Positions 44,334 through 53,007 of a stretch of DNA of 64,000 bases are shown piece by piece. Position numbers and translations under genes: made by a program. The notes beneath the pieces are model-generated. The model ran no database searches and was not told the origin of the DNA. It saw only the letters and a program-made list of their open reading frames with translations. This DNA is from an uncultured Pelagibacteraceae bacterium. Lineage in GTDB: Bacteria; Pseudomonadota; Alphaproteobacteria; Pelagibacterales; Pelagibacteraceae. The stretch lies in the NCBI GenBank assembly GCA_902527215.1, contig CABZOF010000001.1, forward strand, positions 499,498-563,497. The letters are read 5' to 3'. Within the stretch, counting starts at the first letter, position 1; each line of letters starts with the position of its first letter.

Positions 44334-45917
44334 TTAGTACCCTTTTGCGTAACCATCTTTTCTAGGATCAGATCCTCCTAAAAGATCCCCTTCTGCACGA
44401 TTTATTTTAATAGCTTGACCTCCACCATGAGTGCCATCAATATACTCAACATTATGACCGATTTCTTTCAATTCGTTAAAAATTTGATTATCAACTGATT
44501 TTTCAAGCTTATAAATATTGTTAAAATGAAAGGCTCTTGGAAAACTTAAAGCCTCTTGAGGACCCATGCCGTAATCAATCATATTATTTAAAACATGCAC
44601 CTGTCCTACTGGTTGATATTGCCCTCCCATAACTCCATAGCTCAAAGTTGTATTGTTATCTTTGTCAATGACCATACCTGGAATTATAGTGTGTAATGGT
44701 CTTTTTAAGCCCTCAATACAGTTTGGATGTCCATGCTCTACTCTGAAATTTGTACCCCTGTTATGTAAAAGTATTCCACTTTTATTTGTAGTGATACCTG
44801 ATCCAAATACGTAACATACTGAATTAATGATGGACACACTATTTAAGTCTTTATCTACAACTGTTAGATAAATAGTTTCTGGGTGAGCTGGAATATTTAA
44901 GTCACCAACATCACTGCATGAATTGAGCTTAATTTTATTAAAAATATCCTCAATATTTTTATTACTTAAAATTTCATCTAAATCAAAATTTACAAAATTT
45001 GGATCGCCTAAGCTTGTTTCTTTAACTTTATAAGCTTGTTTTGTAACTTCGGCTTCAAGATGAAATCTTTCAGTACTATTGAATTTATAGTTATGAATAT
45101 TTAGTTTTTCTAACAATTTCATCATAATCAAAACAGTTACGCCAGGTCCATTTGGAGGACATTGATGAATAAAATCACCCTTATAACTAGATTTTATTGT
45201 TTCTGATCTTATTGTGTTCTGTTTAGAAAAATCCTCAAAAGTATGCACACCCCCTAATTCACTTAAACTTTCAATTATATCTTTTGCAGTTTCACCTTCA
45301 TAAAATTCTTTACTTCCTTTTTTACTAATTGCCTCTAATGTTTTTCCTAATGGGATATTTTTCATTAATTCATTTTCTTGATAAGTACGACCTTCTTTCA
45401 AAAAAATTTTTTTAGAATTTTCATTTCCATTAATTTTATTTAAGCTATTATGCCAAGCATTTGACACTACTTTAGAAATCTTGTGACCATTTTTTGCAAT
45501 CTCAATTGCACCTGTAAATAATTGTTCAAAATCTAATTTTCCAAATTCTTTATGAATAGTTTCCCAAGCATGAACTGCACCAGGAATCGTTACTGAATGA
45601 GGACTTGTTAATCCAATTTTATCTATATTTTTTTCCTTGAAGAAATCATAACTTAATTTCTCTGGTGCTAACCCAGATCCATTAAAAGATACTGCATCCT
45701 TATTATTCATTTTGACAATTGCAAAACAGTCTCCACCAATACTTGTTGCATTAGGTTCAACCACAGATAAAACAATTGAAGCTGCTATAGAAGCATCTAC
45801 TGCATTTCCACCCATTTTTAGTATTTTTAAGGCCTCTTCGGTCGCTAATGGATGAGAAGTTGCAGCCATAGCATTTGATGAGCGTGCATCTTTATCTTTT
45901 GTTGATTGATTATTCAT
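44334..45917 (-). CDS. Gamma-glutamyltransferase family protein
   Basis: This 527-residue Ntn-hydrolase begins AMAATSHPLATEEALKILKMGGNAVDASIAA. The self-cleavage site is near TIYLTVVDKDLNSVSIINSVCYVFGSGI, with the nucleophile Thr kept but the second Thr of the classic TTH motif replaced. GVMGGQYQPVGQVHVLNN and the C-terminal DGTHGGGQAIKI complete the signature. It acts on gamma-glutamyl or related amide substrates. I see no clear signal peptide, so cytoplasmic location is possible. It is divergent from the MFS gene over 29 bases. Confidence 0.88.
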   Translation of the reverse strand: MNNQSTKDKDARSSNAMAATSHPLATEEALKILKMGGNAVDASIAASIVLSVVEPNATSIGGDCFAIVKMNNKDAVSFNGSGLAPEKLSYDFFKEKNIDKIGLTSPHSVTIPGAVHAWETIHKEFGKLDFEQLFTGAIEIAKNGHKISKVVSNAWHNSLNKINGNENSKKIFLKEGRTYQENELMKNIPLGKTLEAISKKGSKEFYEGETAKDIIESLSELGGVHTFEDFSKQNTIRSETIKSSYKGDFIHQCPPNGPGVTVLIMMKLLEKLNIHNYKFNSTERFHLEAEVTKQAYKVKETSLGDPNFVNFDLDEILSNKNIEDIFNKIKLNSCSDVGDLNIPAHPETIYLTVVDKDLNSVSIINSVCYVFGSGITTNKSGILLHNRGTNFRVEHGHPNCIEGLKRPLHTIIPGMVIDKDNNTTLSYGVMGGQYQPVGQVHVLNNMIDYGMGPQEALSFPRAFHFNNIYKLEKSVDNQIFNELKEIGHNVEYIDGTHGGGQAIKINRAEGDLLGGSDPRKDGYAKGY

Positions 45918-45946
45918 AGTACAGATTAAATCTCAAAAATTTATAA

Positions 45947-47158
45947 ATGATTACTAAAGTAAATAAAAGCATTATCATATTTTGTATTTTTGCCTTTGGT
46001 TTTTTATTATCAAATCTTGTTAGATCTATTACTGCAACATTAACACCAGTCCTGACATATGAATTCGATTTAACAGCAGGAAATTTAGGACTGTTAGCAG
46101 GAGGCTATTTTATTGGCTTTTCAATTATGCAAGTCCCAATAGGACTACTACTTGATAAATTTGGACCAAAAAAGGTTGTTGGGTATTTTTTAATAATTGC
46201 ATTGGTAGGAACCGTATCATTTGCATTAGCAAAAAGTTTTTCTGGGTTGCTTATTTCAAGAATATTTATTGGGATCGGAGTGAGTGCTTGTATGATGGGA
46301 CCTCTAACAGGATACAGAGTTTGGTTTGCTGAAAAATATCAACAGCGCGCTAATTCATGGATGTTAATGGTAGCAAATATAGGTTTTGTATCATCTACTT
46401 TACCTGTACAGATTTTATTACCATACATAGGATGGAGATGGATTTTCATTTTAATAGCTATACTTATTTTAATAAGTATTATTTTAATTTTCTTATTCAC
46501 TCCTAATTGGGAACAGAAAGAAAACTTCACTGTTGATGAAGAAAAAAAAGGTTTAGCACAAATTTGGAAGAATAAGTTTTTTATCAGTATGGTACCATTA
46601 GCATTTATTAATTATGGTGGTATACAGGCAATCCAAACGCTTTGGGCCGGTCCTTGGATGCTAAATATTACAGGTTATTCTCCATTTCAAAGTGCTACAG
46701 GCTTGTTTTGGATCAATGTAACTATGTTAGCATCATACTTTTTATGGGGATATATTCTCCCCAAACTCTCTGATTATGGAATAAGTAGTGTTAAACTAAT
46801 TAAATTTGGACTCCCAATAAGTTACTTTGTTTTTTTTCTAATAATCTTTTTTGGTCCTAAAGCTGGAGCTTTTTTATTTGCAATATACATTATGACTTCA
46901 ATTGTAATTTCTCTAACTCAACCAGCTATAGCTTTAAACTTTTCACAAAATTTAGCTGGCAAGTCACTTACTTCATATAATGTATTCATTCATTCAGGAA
47001 CATTCTTTATGCAATGGGGTATTGGATTATTTATAGACTTATTTAATTCTAAAGGATTTGATATTGTAAGTAGTTATAGAATTTCTTTTTCAATTTTTTT
47101 AATTCTTTGTATATTAAGTTATATTTTTTTCATTTATCTAAATAGAAATAATGATTAA
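45947..47158 (+). CDS. MFS transporter
   Basis: This 403-residue protein has twelve likely spans. MFS signatures include GYFIGFSIMQVPIGLLLDKFGPKKVVGYFLI (motif A between spans 2 and 3) and ISRIFIGIGVSACMMGPLTGYRVWFAEKYQQRANSWM. The substrate is unknown. It overlaps the hydrolase gene by 8 bases and is divergent from ggt, so the pair may serve a common substrate; that is positional inference. Confidence 0.9.
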   Translation: MITKVNKSIIIFCIFAFGFLLSNLVRSITATLTPVLTYEFDLTAGNLGLLAGGYFIGFSIMQVPIGLLLDKFGPKKVVGYFLIIALVGTVSFALAKSFSGLLISRIFIGIGVSACMMGPLTGYRVWFAEKYQQRANSWMLMVANIGFVSSTLPVQILLPYIGWRWIFILIAILILISIILIFLFTPNWEQKENFTVDEEKKGLAQIWKNKFFISMVPLAFINYGGIQAIQTLWAGPWMLNITGYSPFQSATGLFWINVTMLASYFLWGYILPKLSDYGISSVKLIKFGLPISYFVFFLIIFFGPKAGAFLFAIYIMTSIVISLTQPAIALNFSQNLAGKSLTSYNVFIHSGTFFMQWGIGLFIDLFNSKGFDIVSSYRISFSIFLILCILSYIFFIYLNRNND

Positions 47159-47960
47159 TAAAAAAATGACACTAAAAAACATATTATTATTAATATTAAT
47201 TATTTATATGTTTATTTGTGTTTTTATTTTTTTTTATCAAAGAAATCTTCTGTACCATCCAGGAGAAAATAATTATTTAGACGAAGGACCTTTGAATCAC
47301 AAAATAGAAAAGGTATTTATTAACTCTGAAAGTAGTTTGGTTGGATGGCACTTTCAAAAGAACGAAAATTATAAGACTATATTACTTTTTCATGGCAATG
47401 CTGGCAAACTTGATAATCGTATTTATAAGTTAAATGAATTCTCAAAAATGAATGTTAACTATTTGATATTCGCCTATAGGGGATTTAGTGGAAATGATGG
47501 AAAACCTTCAGAAATAGGCCTTTATGAAGATGCTTTGGCAGCAAAGAAATGGCTAAATTCCAAGAAAATTGAAGATAAAAATATAATCTTGTACGGGGAG
47601 TCGTTGGGTACAGCAATTGCATTAAATCTAGCACAAGATAATTCTTTTAGTGGTGTGATATTAGAGTCACCGTTCACATCTATGGAAACACTAGCAAAAA
47701 GTTATTATCCATATTTGCCAGTTAAATATTTGTTAAAAGATAAATACAATTCGATTAGCAAATTGAATAAAAATACATCTCCAATTCTGGTAATGCATGG
47801 TATGAAAGATAAAATTGTACCATTTAAAATGGGAAAAGAAATTTATGATAAATTTAATGGAAAAAAATCAAGTTTTTTTGTTGAAAATGATGATCATATG
47901 ATGGATTTTAACGAAAATCTCATAAACTCAATTGAGTTATTTATTACAGAATTAAATTAA
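47151..47960 (+). CDS. Alpha/beta hydrolase, BEM46-like, membrane-anchored
   Basis: This 269-residue serine hydrolase has an N-terminal anchor (IILLLILIIYMFICVFIFFYQ-like segment). The oxyanion segment is LLFHGNAGKLDNR, the nucleophile elbow is LYGESLGTAIAL, the Asp is in HGMKDKIVPFKMG and the catalytic His is in ENDDHMMDF. FQRNLLYHPGE near the start is typical of BEM46/YfhR proteins. The substrate is unknown. Confidence 0.9.
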   Translation: MINKKMTLKNILLLILIIYMFICVFIFFYQRNLLYHPGENNYLDEGPLNHKIEKVFINSESSLVGWHFQKNENYKTILLFHGNAGKLDNRIYKLNEFSKMNVNYLIFAYRGFSGNDGKPSEIGLYEDALAAKKWLNSKKIEDKNIILYGESLGTAIALNLAQDNSFSGVILESPFTSMETLAKSYYPYLPVKYLLKDKYNSISKLNKNTSPILVMHGMKDKIVPFKMGKEIYDKFNGKKSSFFVENDDHMMDFNENLINSIELFITELN

Positions 47961-47967
47961 GACACAA

Positions 47968-47996
47968 TTCAAACAAATATTAAGCAACTTTATATT
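47968..47996 (+). promoter_or_regulatory. Possible promoter of secreted unknown gene
   Basis: TTCAAA, a 17-base spacer and TATATT. The predicted start of transcription is about 7 bases before the ATG at 48010. No ribosome site is visible, another short-leader case. Confidence 0.4.
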
Positions 47997-48009
47997 TTTA
48001 AAGCTATAT

Positions 48010-48570
48010 ATGGCAAGAATTTTATCTATATTAATTGTAATTTTTTTTTCAAATTTTTCTTACGCTGAAATTAGCAACGAAACTAGGAATAAATATTTTT
48101 ATGTTGGTAAAATGAAATCATATAATAGTCAATTTACATTATATTTCAAAACAAGAGACAAAGCCATTTTAGCTAGAGGAGAAGATGCAAACTATATTAA
48201 TGATTATCCACAAGATCTATATATTTATAATCATAATTCAAAAGAGGATTTCCCTTTACTAACATATGAATGGTTTCCTAAAAAAGTTAAAAAACTTGTA
48301 AAAAATTATACCTATCCAGTTTTTCCTGAGGACTTTGCATATTATTTAATGAGAGATAATAATACTTTAATTTTAGTAAGTGGTAAAAAAAATTTTCATC
48401 AAAATCTAGAATATAATATTCAGTCTAAAAAATTAAAAAATTTCGAGAATGACGGTAAACTAAATTTCATTATTTCAAGTTATGCAAAAGTTTGTGGATA
48501 TGAAACAAATAAGAATAATTTTGAATGTTCTATTGAAAAACCTTTAATTTCTAAAAATCTAATTAATTAA
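48010..48570 (+). CDS. Secreted protein of unknown function
   Basis: I do not recognise this 186-residue protein. It has a clear signal peptide (ILSILIVIFFSNFSYA) and a mature part rich in Tyr, Asn and Lys (NYINDYPQDLYIYNHNSKEDF). Two Cys near the C-terminus (KVCGYETNKNNFECS) could form a disulfide, so it is probably periplasmic. Its end overlaps the convergent ftsY by 8 bases. Confidence 0.7.
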   Translation: MARILSILIVIFFSNFSYAEISNETRNKYFYVGKMKSYNSQFTLYFKTRDKAILARGEDANYINDYPQDLYIYNHNSKEDFPLLTYEWFPKKVKKLVKNYTYPVFPEDFAYYLMRDNNTLILVSGKKNFHQNLEYNIQSKKLKNFENDGKLNFIISSYAKVCGYETNKNNFECSIEKPLISKNLIN

Positions 48571-49480
48571 ATTGAGTAAATGCATCTGCAAATTGTTCAG
48601 CATTGAAAATTTGTAAATCGTCTTCTTTTTCTCCAAGTCCAAGGCCTAAAATTGGAACCTTATATTTTTTTGAAATTGCAATTAGTACTCCTCCTTTTGC
48701 TGTCCCATCAAGTTTTGTCATAATTAAACCGGTAATTTTTATGATTTTATCAAACTCTTCAAGTTGATTTATTATATTTTGCCCGGAGGTTGCATCTAGA
48801 ACTAAAACAACATCATGAGGTGCACTTTCATCTGTTTTTTTTATAACATTTGCAATTTTTTTGAATTCATCCATTAAATTTTTCTTATTTTGCAATCTGC
48901 CAGCGGTATCAATTAGTACCCGTTTAATATTGTTGTTTTTTGCATGTTCTATCGCTTTGTAAGCTACTGAAGCAGGGTCAGACCCTGGATTTGATTTGAT
49001 AATTGACGCTCCAATCTTATCAGACCAAGACTCTAATTGCTCTATTGCTGCTGCCCTAAAGGTATCACAAGCAGAAAATATTACTTCTGAGCCGTTATCT
49101 TTAAATATTTTACCAATTTTACCGATAGTGGTCGTCTTACCTACCCCATTTACACCAGAAATTAATGTTACGTTTAAATTTTCTTTATTTTCAAAAAAAT
49201 CTTTTCTTTCTAAGGGTACCATTAACTCTAAAATATATTCTTTTAAAATAGCATTTATTTCCTCAACCGCATTTTTCTTAGGATCAATTTTTTTCTGAGA
49301 GATAATATTTTTTATTTCAGCTGAAGCGTCAATGCCAACATCAGAACTAATCAAAAATTCCTCTATTTTGTTTAATGTTTCATCATCAATTTCTTTTTTT
49401 ACTATTATATCTCTAAGCCCTGAGGAAATATTATCAGCACTTTTTTTAAAACCTAATTTAAACTTTTCGAAAATACCCAT
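48563..49480 (-). CDS. ftsY: SRP receptor FtsY
   Basis: This is a 305-residue SRP GTPase. N helices (LGDIIVKKEIDDETLNKIEEFLISSDVG-like region) lead into G1 SGVNGVGKTTTIGKI, DTFRAAAIEQLESW, the DTAGRLQNKKNLMDEF switch and TKLDGTAKGG. The acidic A domain found in E. coli is nearly absent, as in many alphaproteobacteria. It docks ribosome-SRP at the membrane. It abuts dapF and lies close to ffh, its partner. Confidence 0.96.
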   Translation of the reverse strand: MGIFEKFKLGFKKSADNISSGLRDIIVKKEIDDETLNKIEEFLISSDVGIDASAEIKNIISQKKIDPKKNAVEEINAILKEYILELMVPLERKDFFENKENLNVTLISGVNGVGKTTTIGKIGKIFKDNGSEVIFSACDTFRAAAIEQLESWSDKIGASIIKSNPGSDPASVAYKAIEHAKNNNIKRVLIDTAGRLQNKKNLMDEFKKIANVIKKTDESAPHDVVLVLDATSGQNIINQLEEFDKIIKITGLIMTKLDGTAKGGVLIAISKKYKVPILGLGLGEKEDDLQIFNAEQFADAFTQFN

Positions 49481-50304
49481 TAGATATTTATATCTATTTC
49501 TCTGATACTAGATACAGGTCCTTTCATATGAATTTGTTGACTTTCATCAATAGAAATTATTAATTTTCCTAAACTGAATTCAATTTCAGTTCTAGAATTT
49601 TCTAATTTTTCTAAATTTGCAGCCACTGCTGTTGCGCACGCAGCAGTTCCGCATGCTTTTGTTAAACCTGCACCTCTTTCCCAAACTTTAATTTTATAAT
49701 GATTTTCATTTAATTTTTGAGCAAGGGTGAAATTACATTTTTCCGGAAAAAATTCATGATTTTCGATCTCAGGTCCAATTTTTTCTAAATTGAAATTTTC
49801 TAAATCATTTACAAAAAAAATAGCATGAGGATTACCTACGTTAATAGCTATACCGCCACTCACTGCTTGGTTATTGTTATCTTCTATAATAATTCCTAAA
49901 TTTTTGGTATTTAGTTTTTTAGATAAAGGAATTTCATTCCAATTAGTTTTTGGTACACCGATTATTGTTTCAACTTGACCATCGTCAAGTAACTTTGAAT
50001 TCAACTGTTTTGATGCTACTTGAACGCTTATATTTTTTGTATTTTTTTCTTTTGATAATAAAAAGGCTACACATCTTGTACCGTTTCCACATGCGTCAGC
50101 TGCCGAACCATCAGAATTATAAAACTCTAGATCAGCATCAGCATTATCACTGTTGTTAATATAGACTAGTTGGTCACAACCAATAAAGTTTCGATCGCAA
50201 ATTTTAATAATTTGATCTTTGTTTAATTCCACATTATTTGACCTATTATCAATAATTACAAAATCATTTCCAAGACCATCCATTTTAAAAGCTTTAAATT
50301 CCAT
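49480..50304 (-). CDS. dapF: Diaminopimelate epimerase
   Basis: This is a 274-residue two-domain epimerase of lysine and peptidoglycan synthesis. The catalytic cysteines are in DACGNGTRCVAF and KACGTAACATAVA; FKMDGLGNDFVIIDNR is the family start. The stop overlaps the ftsY start by one base. It is divergent from ffh across a 160-base region holding a structured leader. Confidence 0.96.
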   Translation of the reverse strand: MEFKAFKMDGLGNDFVIIDNRSNNVELNKDQIIKICDRNFIGCDQLVYINNSDNADADLEFYNSDGSAADACGNGTRCVAFLLSKEKNTKNISVQVASKQLNSKLLDDGQVETIIGVPKTNWNEIPLSKKLNTKNLGIIIEDNNNQAVSGGIAINVGNPHAIFFVNDLENFNLEKIGPEIENHEFFPEKCNFTLAQKLNENHYKIKVWERGAGLTKACGTAACATAVAANLEKLENSRTEIEFSLGKLIISIDESQQIHMKGPVSSIREIDINI

Positions 50305-50360
50305 ATACTTCAGTATTTAACTTATTTATTGACTTTTTGAACCTCTATTATAGTTTATCG

Positions 50361-50464
50361 CCGTTTCCGCAAAATACAGCAATTTGCGGTGTCTTTGGTA
50401 ACAAAGAGATCGACACCAGTCAGCGAGAGTTCGCCCACTGGTGCGATACTTGCTGGATGTGATT
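50361..50464 (+). promoter_or_regulatory. Folded leader RNA upstream of ffh (candidate cis-regulator)
   Basis: Three stems are readable. They are CCGCAAA/TTTGCGG (50367-50389), TCTTTG-GTAA-CAAAGA (50392-50407, GNRA-type loop), and CACCAGT/ACTGGTG (50414-50443) with an inner GCGA/TCGC. GGTGTC (50388) can instead pair with GACACC (50412), which would disrupt all three. The loop CAGCAA (50377) is complementary to TTGCTG (50450-50455), just before the ATG at 50465 and next to the likely ribosome site GGA. No SRP RNA core (GGAAGGAAGCAG type) is present. A TATTAT/TATAGT-like -10 lies at about 50346-50353. Confidence 0.6.
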
Positions 50465-51823
50465 ATGTTTGAAAATTTAACAAATAAATTTGAAGAAATA
50501 TTTTCTTCTTTAAAAAAGGCGCCTTCGCTTGATGAAAAGCAAGTAGATGAGGGTTTAAGAGAGATTAGGCTTGCTCTTTTAGAAGCGGATGTATCTTTAG
50601 AAGTTGTAAAAGAATTTATAAATAGAGTGAAACCCAAAGCTCTTGGCCAAGAGATCATTAGGTCTACTTCACCAGGACAGATGGTAGTTAAAGTTGTTAA
50701 CGATGAGTTAATTTCTTTCTTAGGGGATAAAAATTCTGATATTGAATTAAATGCAGTACCTCCTGTTCCAGTGATGTTAGTTGGGTTACAGGGTTCTGGA
50801 AAAACTACAACTACAGCTAAGTTAGCAAGATTTTTAGAGGCTAACAAAAAGAAAAAAGTTATGATGGCTAGTCTAGACGTTTACAGACCTGCTGCACAAG
50901 AGCAACTAAGACTTTTGGGTGAGCAAAATAATATAATAACGCTTCCAGTCATCAAAGATCAACTTCCTGCAGATATTTGTAGAAGAGCGATTACTGCTGC
51001 TAATCTTAATGGAGCAGATGTAATTCTATTTGATACAGCCGGAAGAACTCAGATTGATTTACAAATGATGAGTGAGATTAAACAAATTGAAAGTATTATA
51101 AATCCTTCAGAAACAATTCTTGTCGCAGATTCTTTGACTGGCCAAGTAGCAGCTAATGTTGCTAAAGAATTTAAAAGTACTGTTAATCTGACAGGTATTA
51201 TTCTTACAAGATCAGATGGCGATGGAAGAGGTGGAGCAGCATTAAGTATGAAATATGTTGCAGATGTTCCAATTAAATTTTTAGGAGTTGGTGAAAAGAT
51301 AGAAAATTTTGAAGTTTTTCACCCAGACAGAATTGCCAATAGAATTTTAGGTATGGGAGATATTGTTTCCCTTGTTGAAAAGGCTGCAGAAGATCTAGAT
51401 GAAGAAAAATTAAAAAAAACAGAGGAAAAATTAAAAAAAGGTCAGTTCTCGTTAGAGGATTATCTTACTCAGCTAAGACAAATGAAAAAAATGGGTGGTA
51501 TTGAAGGTATAATGTCTTTTTTGCCTGGTGTTTCAAAAGTTAAATCTCAAATGGATCAAGCTGGAGTGGATGAAAAAATAATTACTCAAAACGAGGCGGT
51601 AATATTATCTATGACTAAAAAAGAGCGTGAAAACCCTAAGATTATAGATGGTTCTAGAAAAAAAAGAATTGCTAATGGCTCAGGAACAGACGTAGCCACT
51701 ATCAATAAATTGCTTAAGCAATTTAAGATGATGTCAGAAATGATGAAAAAAATGTCCAAAGGAAATACAAAAGGGATGATGGATAAAGGCATACCACCAG
51801 AACTTTTTAATCAATTAAAATAA
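50465..51823 (+). CDS. ffh: Signal recognition particle protein Ffh
   Basis: This 452-residue SRP GTPase has an N domain from MFENLTNKFEEIFSSLK, G1 GLQGSGKTTTTAKL, DVYRPAAQEQLRLL, DTAGRTQIDLQMM and TRSDGDGRGGAALS (an Arg and Gly variant of TKxDGDARGG). The Met-rich M domain ends with IANGSGTDVATINKLLKQFKMMSEMMKKMSKG. I start at ATG 50465; the track start at 50441 lies in the leader. It is the first gene of the ffh-rpsP-trmD-rplS block. Confidence 0.97.
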   Translation: MFENLTNKFEEIFSSLKKAPSLDEKQVDEGLREIRLALLEADVSLEVVKEFINRVKPKALGQEIIRSTSPGQMVVKVVNDELISFLGDKNSDIELNAVPPVPVMLVGLQGSGKTTTTAKLARFLEANKKKKVMMASLDVYRPAAQEQLRLLGEQNNIITLPVIKDQLPADICRRAITAANLNGADVILFDTAGRTQIDLQMMSEIKQIESIINPSETILVADSLTGQVAANVAKEFKSTVNLTGIILTRSDGDGRGGAALSMKYVADVPIKFLGVGEKIENFEVFHPDRIANRILGMGDIVSLVEKAAEDLDEEKLKKTEEKLKKGQFSLEDYLTQLRQMKKMGGIEGIMSFLPGVSKVKSQMDQAGVDEKIITQNEAVILSMTKKERENPKIIDGSRKKRIANGSGTDVATINKLLKQFKMMSEMMKKMSKGNTKGMMDKGIPPELFNQLK

Positions 51824-51835
51824 ATAGGAGAACAA

Positions 51836-52318
51836 ATGTTAAAAATGCGTTTATCAATGGGAGGAACTAAGAAGAGACCAGTTTATAAGATAGTGGTTGC
51901 TGATAGTAGATTTCCAAGAGATGGAAGATTTATAGAAAAATTAGGTTTTTTTAATCCTCTAATTCCGAGAGAAAAAAAAGAAAGAATGGGATTAGATGTT
52001 GAGAGAGTTAAGTATTGGCTAGGTCAAGGGGCACAACCAACAACTAGAGTTGCAAGATTATTAGGAGAAAATGAGATTATGCCTATGCCAGCAAAAGGTA
52101 ATAATCCTCAAAAAGCAATTCCAAAAAAAGATAGAAAGAAAACTGATGAAGGTGGCGAAGCTAAAGCAGATGCTCCCAAAACAGAAGCTCCGAAGGAAGA
52201 AGCTAAAACAGAAGCTCCGAAGGAAGAAGTTAAAGCTGAAGCTCCGAAGGAAGAAGTTAAAGCACAAGCTCCGAAGGAAGAAGTTAAAGCAGAAGCTCCG
52301 AAGGAAGAAGCTAAATAG
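51836..52318 (+). CDS. rpsP: 30S ribosomal protein S16 with repeat tail
   Basis: Residues 1 to about 85 are canonical S16 ([25 protein letters not shown].. [33 protein letters not shown]). The remaining 75 residues are a charged tail. It ends in five 9-residue units of the type EAPKEEVKA, so the protein is about twice the usual length of 80-90. A good ribosome site (AGGAG) precedes the ATG. It lies 12 bases after ffh. Confidence 0.95.
   Translation: MLKMRLSMGGTKKRPVYKIVVADSRFPRDGRFIEKLGFFNPLIPREKKERMGLDVERVKYWLGQGAQPTTRVARLLGENEIMPMPAKGNNPQKAIPKKDRKKTDEGGEAKADAPKTEAPKEEAKTEAPKEEVKAEAPKEEVKAQAPKEEVKAEAPKEEAK
52184..52315 (+). repeat. Five 27-bp tandem repeats in rpsP
   Basis: The unit GAAGCTCCGAAGGAAGAAG plus TTAAAGCA (with minor changes) repeats five times, the last one codon short. 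It encodes [36 protein letters not shown] and EAPKEEAK. The near-identity of the DNA points to recent expansion or contraction by slippage or recombination. Confidence 0.9.
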
Positions 52319-52322
52319 AATA

Positions 52323-53006
52323 ATGTTTTTGTCTAGAGTATTTACGTTGTATCCTGAATATTTTCCTGGTTATTTGAGTAAAGGCCTTTTTGGAAAGTCA
52401 AAAGGAAAAGAATGGGATTTAGAAACAGTAAACATAAGAGATTATGCTTTAGATAAACATAAAACTGTTGACGATACTCCTTATGGCGGAGGGAATGGAA
52501 TGATTATGAAAGCAGATGTTTTGGCAAATTCATTAGATGCAAATATCAAGGCTAAAGAAAAGACCCTTTATTTAAGTCCAAGAGGAAAAGTTTTTAATTC
52601 TAAACTTGCAAGAGAGTTTTCGAGTGAAAAAACAATCAATTTAATTTGTGGACACTTCGAAGGAGTAGATGAGAGAATACTAGAAAGTAGAGATATTGAA
52701 GAGATTAGCATTGGTGACTTTATATTGTCAGGGGGTGAGGTTGCTGCATTTGTTGTAACAGACTCTATTTTAAGATTTATTCCAGGAATTCTAGGTAATA
52801 TTAATTCCTCAAGAGATGAGAGTTTTGAGAATGGCCTTCTTGAATATCCACAATTCACAAAACCTCAAGTTTGGGAGGAAAAAAAGGTCCCAAATGTGCT
52901 AATTTCAGGTGATCACGCCAAAATTAAAGACTGGCGTTTATCCCAATCTGAGGCTATAACACGCGACCGAAGACCAGACTTGTGGCAAAAATATAAGAAA
53001 AATTAA
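52323..53006 (+). CDS. trmD: tRNA (guanine37-N1)-methyltransferase
   Basis: This is a 227-residue SPOUT methyltransferase that makes m1G37. The start at ATG 52323 gives the family N-terminus [16 protein letters not shown]; the track start at 52071 reads the rpsP repeats in another frame. Motifs are [66 protein letters not shown] and the C-terminal [16 protein letters not shown]. Confidence 0.97.
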   Translation: MFLSRVFTLYPEYFPGYLSKGLFGKSKGKEWDLETVNIRDYALDKHKTVDDTPYGGGNGMIMKADVLANSLDANIKAKEKTLYLSPRGKVFNSKLAREFSSEKTINLICGHFEGVDERILESRDIEEISIGDFILSGGEVAAFVVTDSILRFIPGILGNINSSRDESFENGLLEYPQFTKPQVWEEKKVPNVLISGDHAKIKDWRLSQSEAITRDRRPDLWQKYKKN

Positions 53007-53007
53007 A

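Noticed and set aside
50361-50464. SRP (4.5S) RNA gene before ffh
   Set aside because: The conserved helix 8 core of SRP RNA is absent and the stems have different sequences and lengths.
50326-50847. Minus-strand ORF over the ffh leader and start
   Set aside because: It is antisense to conserved Ffh codons and has no recognisable domain, so it is a shadow.
52184-52315. CRISPR-like tandem repeat
   Set aside because: The units are contiguous, in frame and encode the S16 tail. There are no spacers and no cas genes.
52071-52322. Long N-terminal extension of TrmD rich in KLRRKKLK
   Set aside because: It is the rpsP repeat tail read in another frame. TrmD has its normal N-terminus at 52323.
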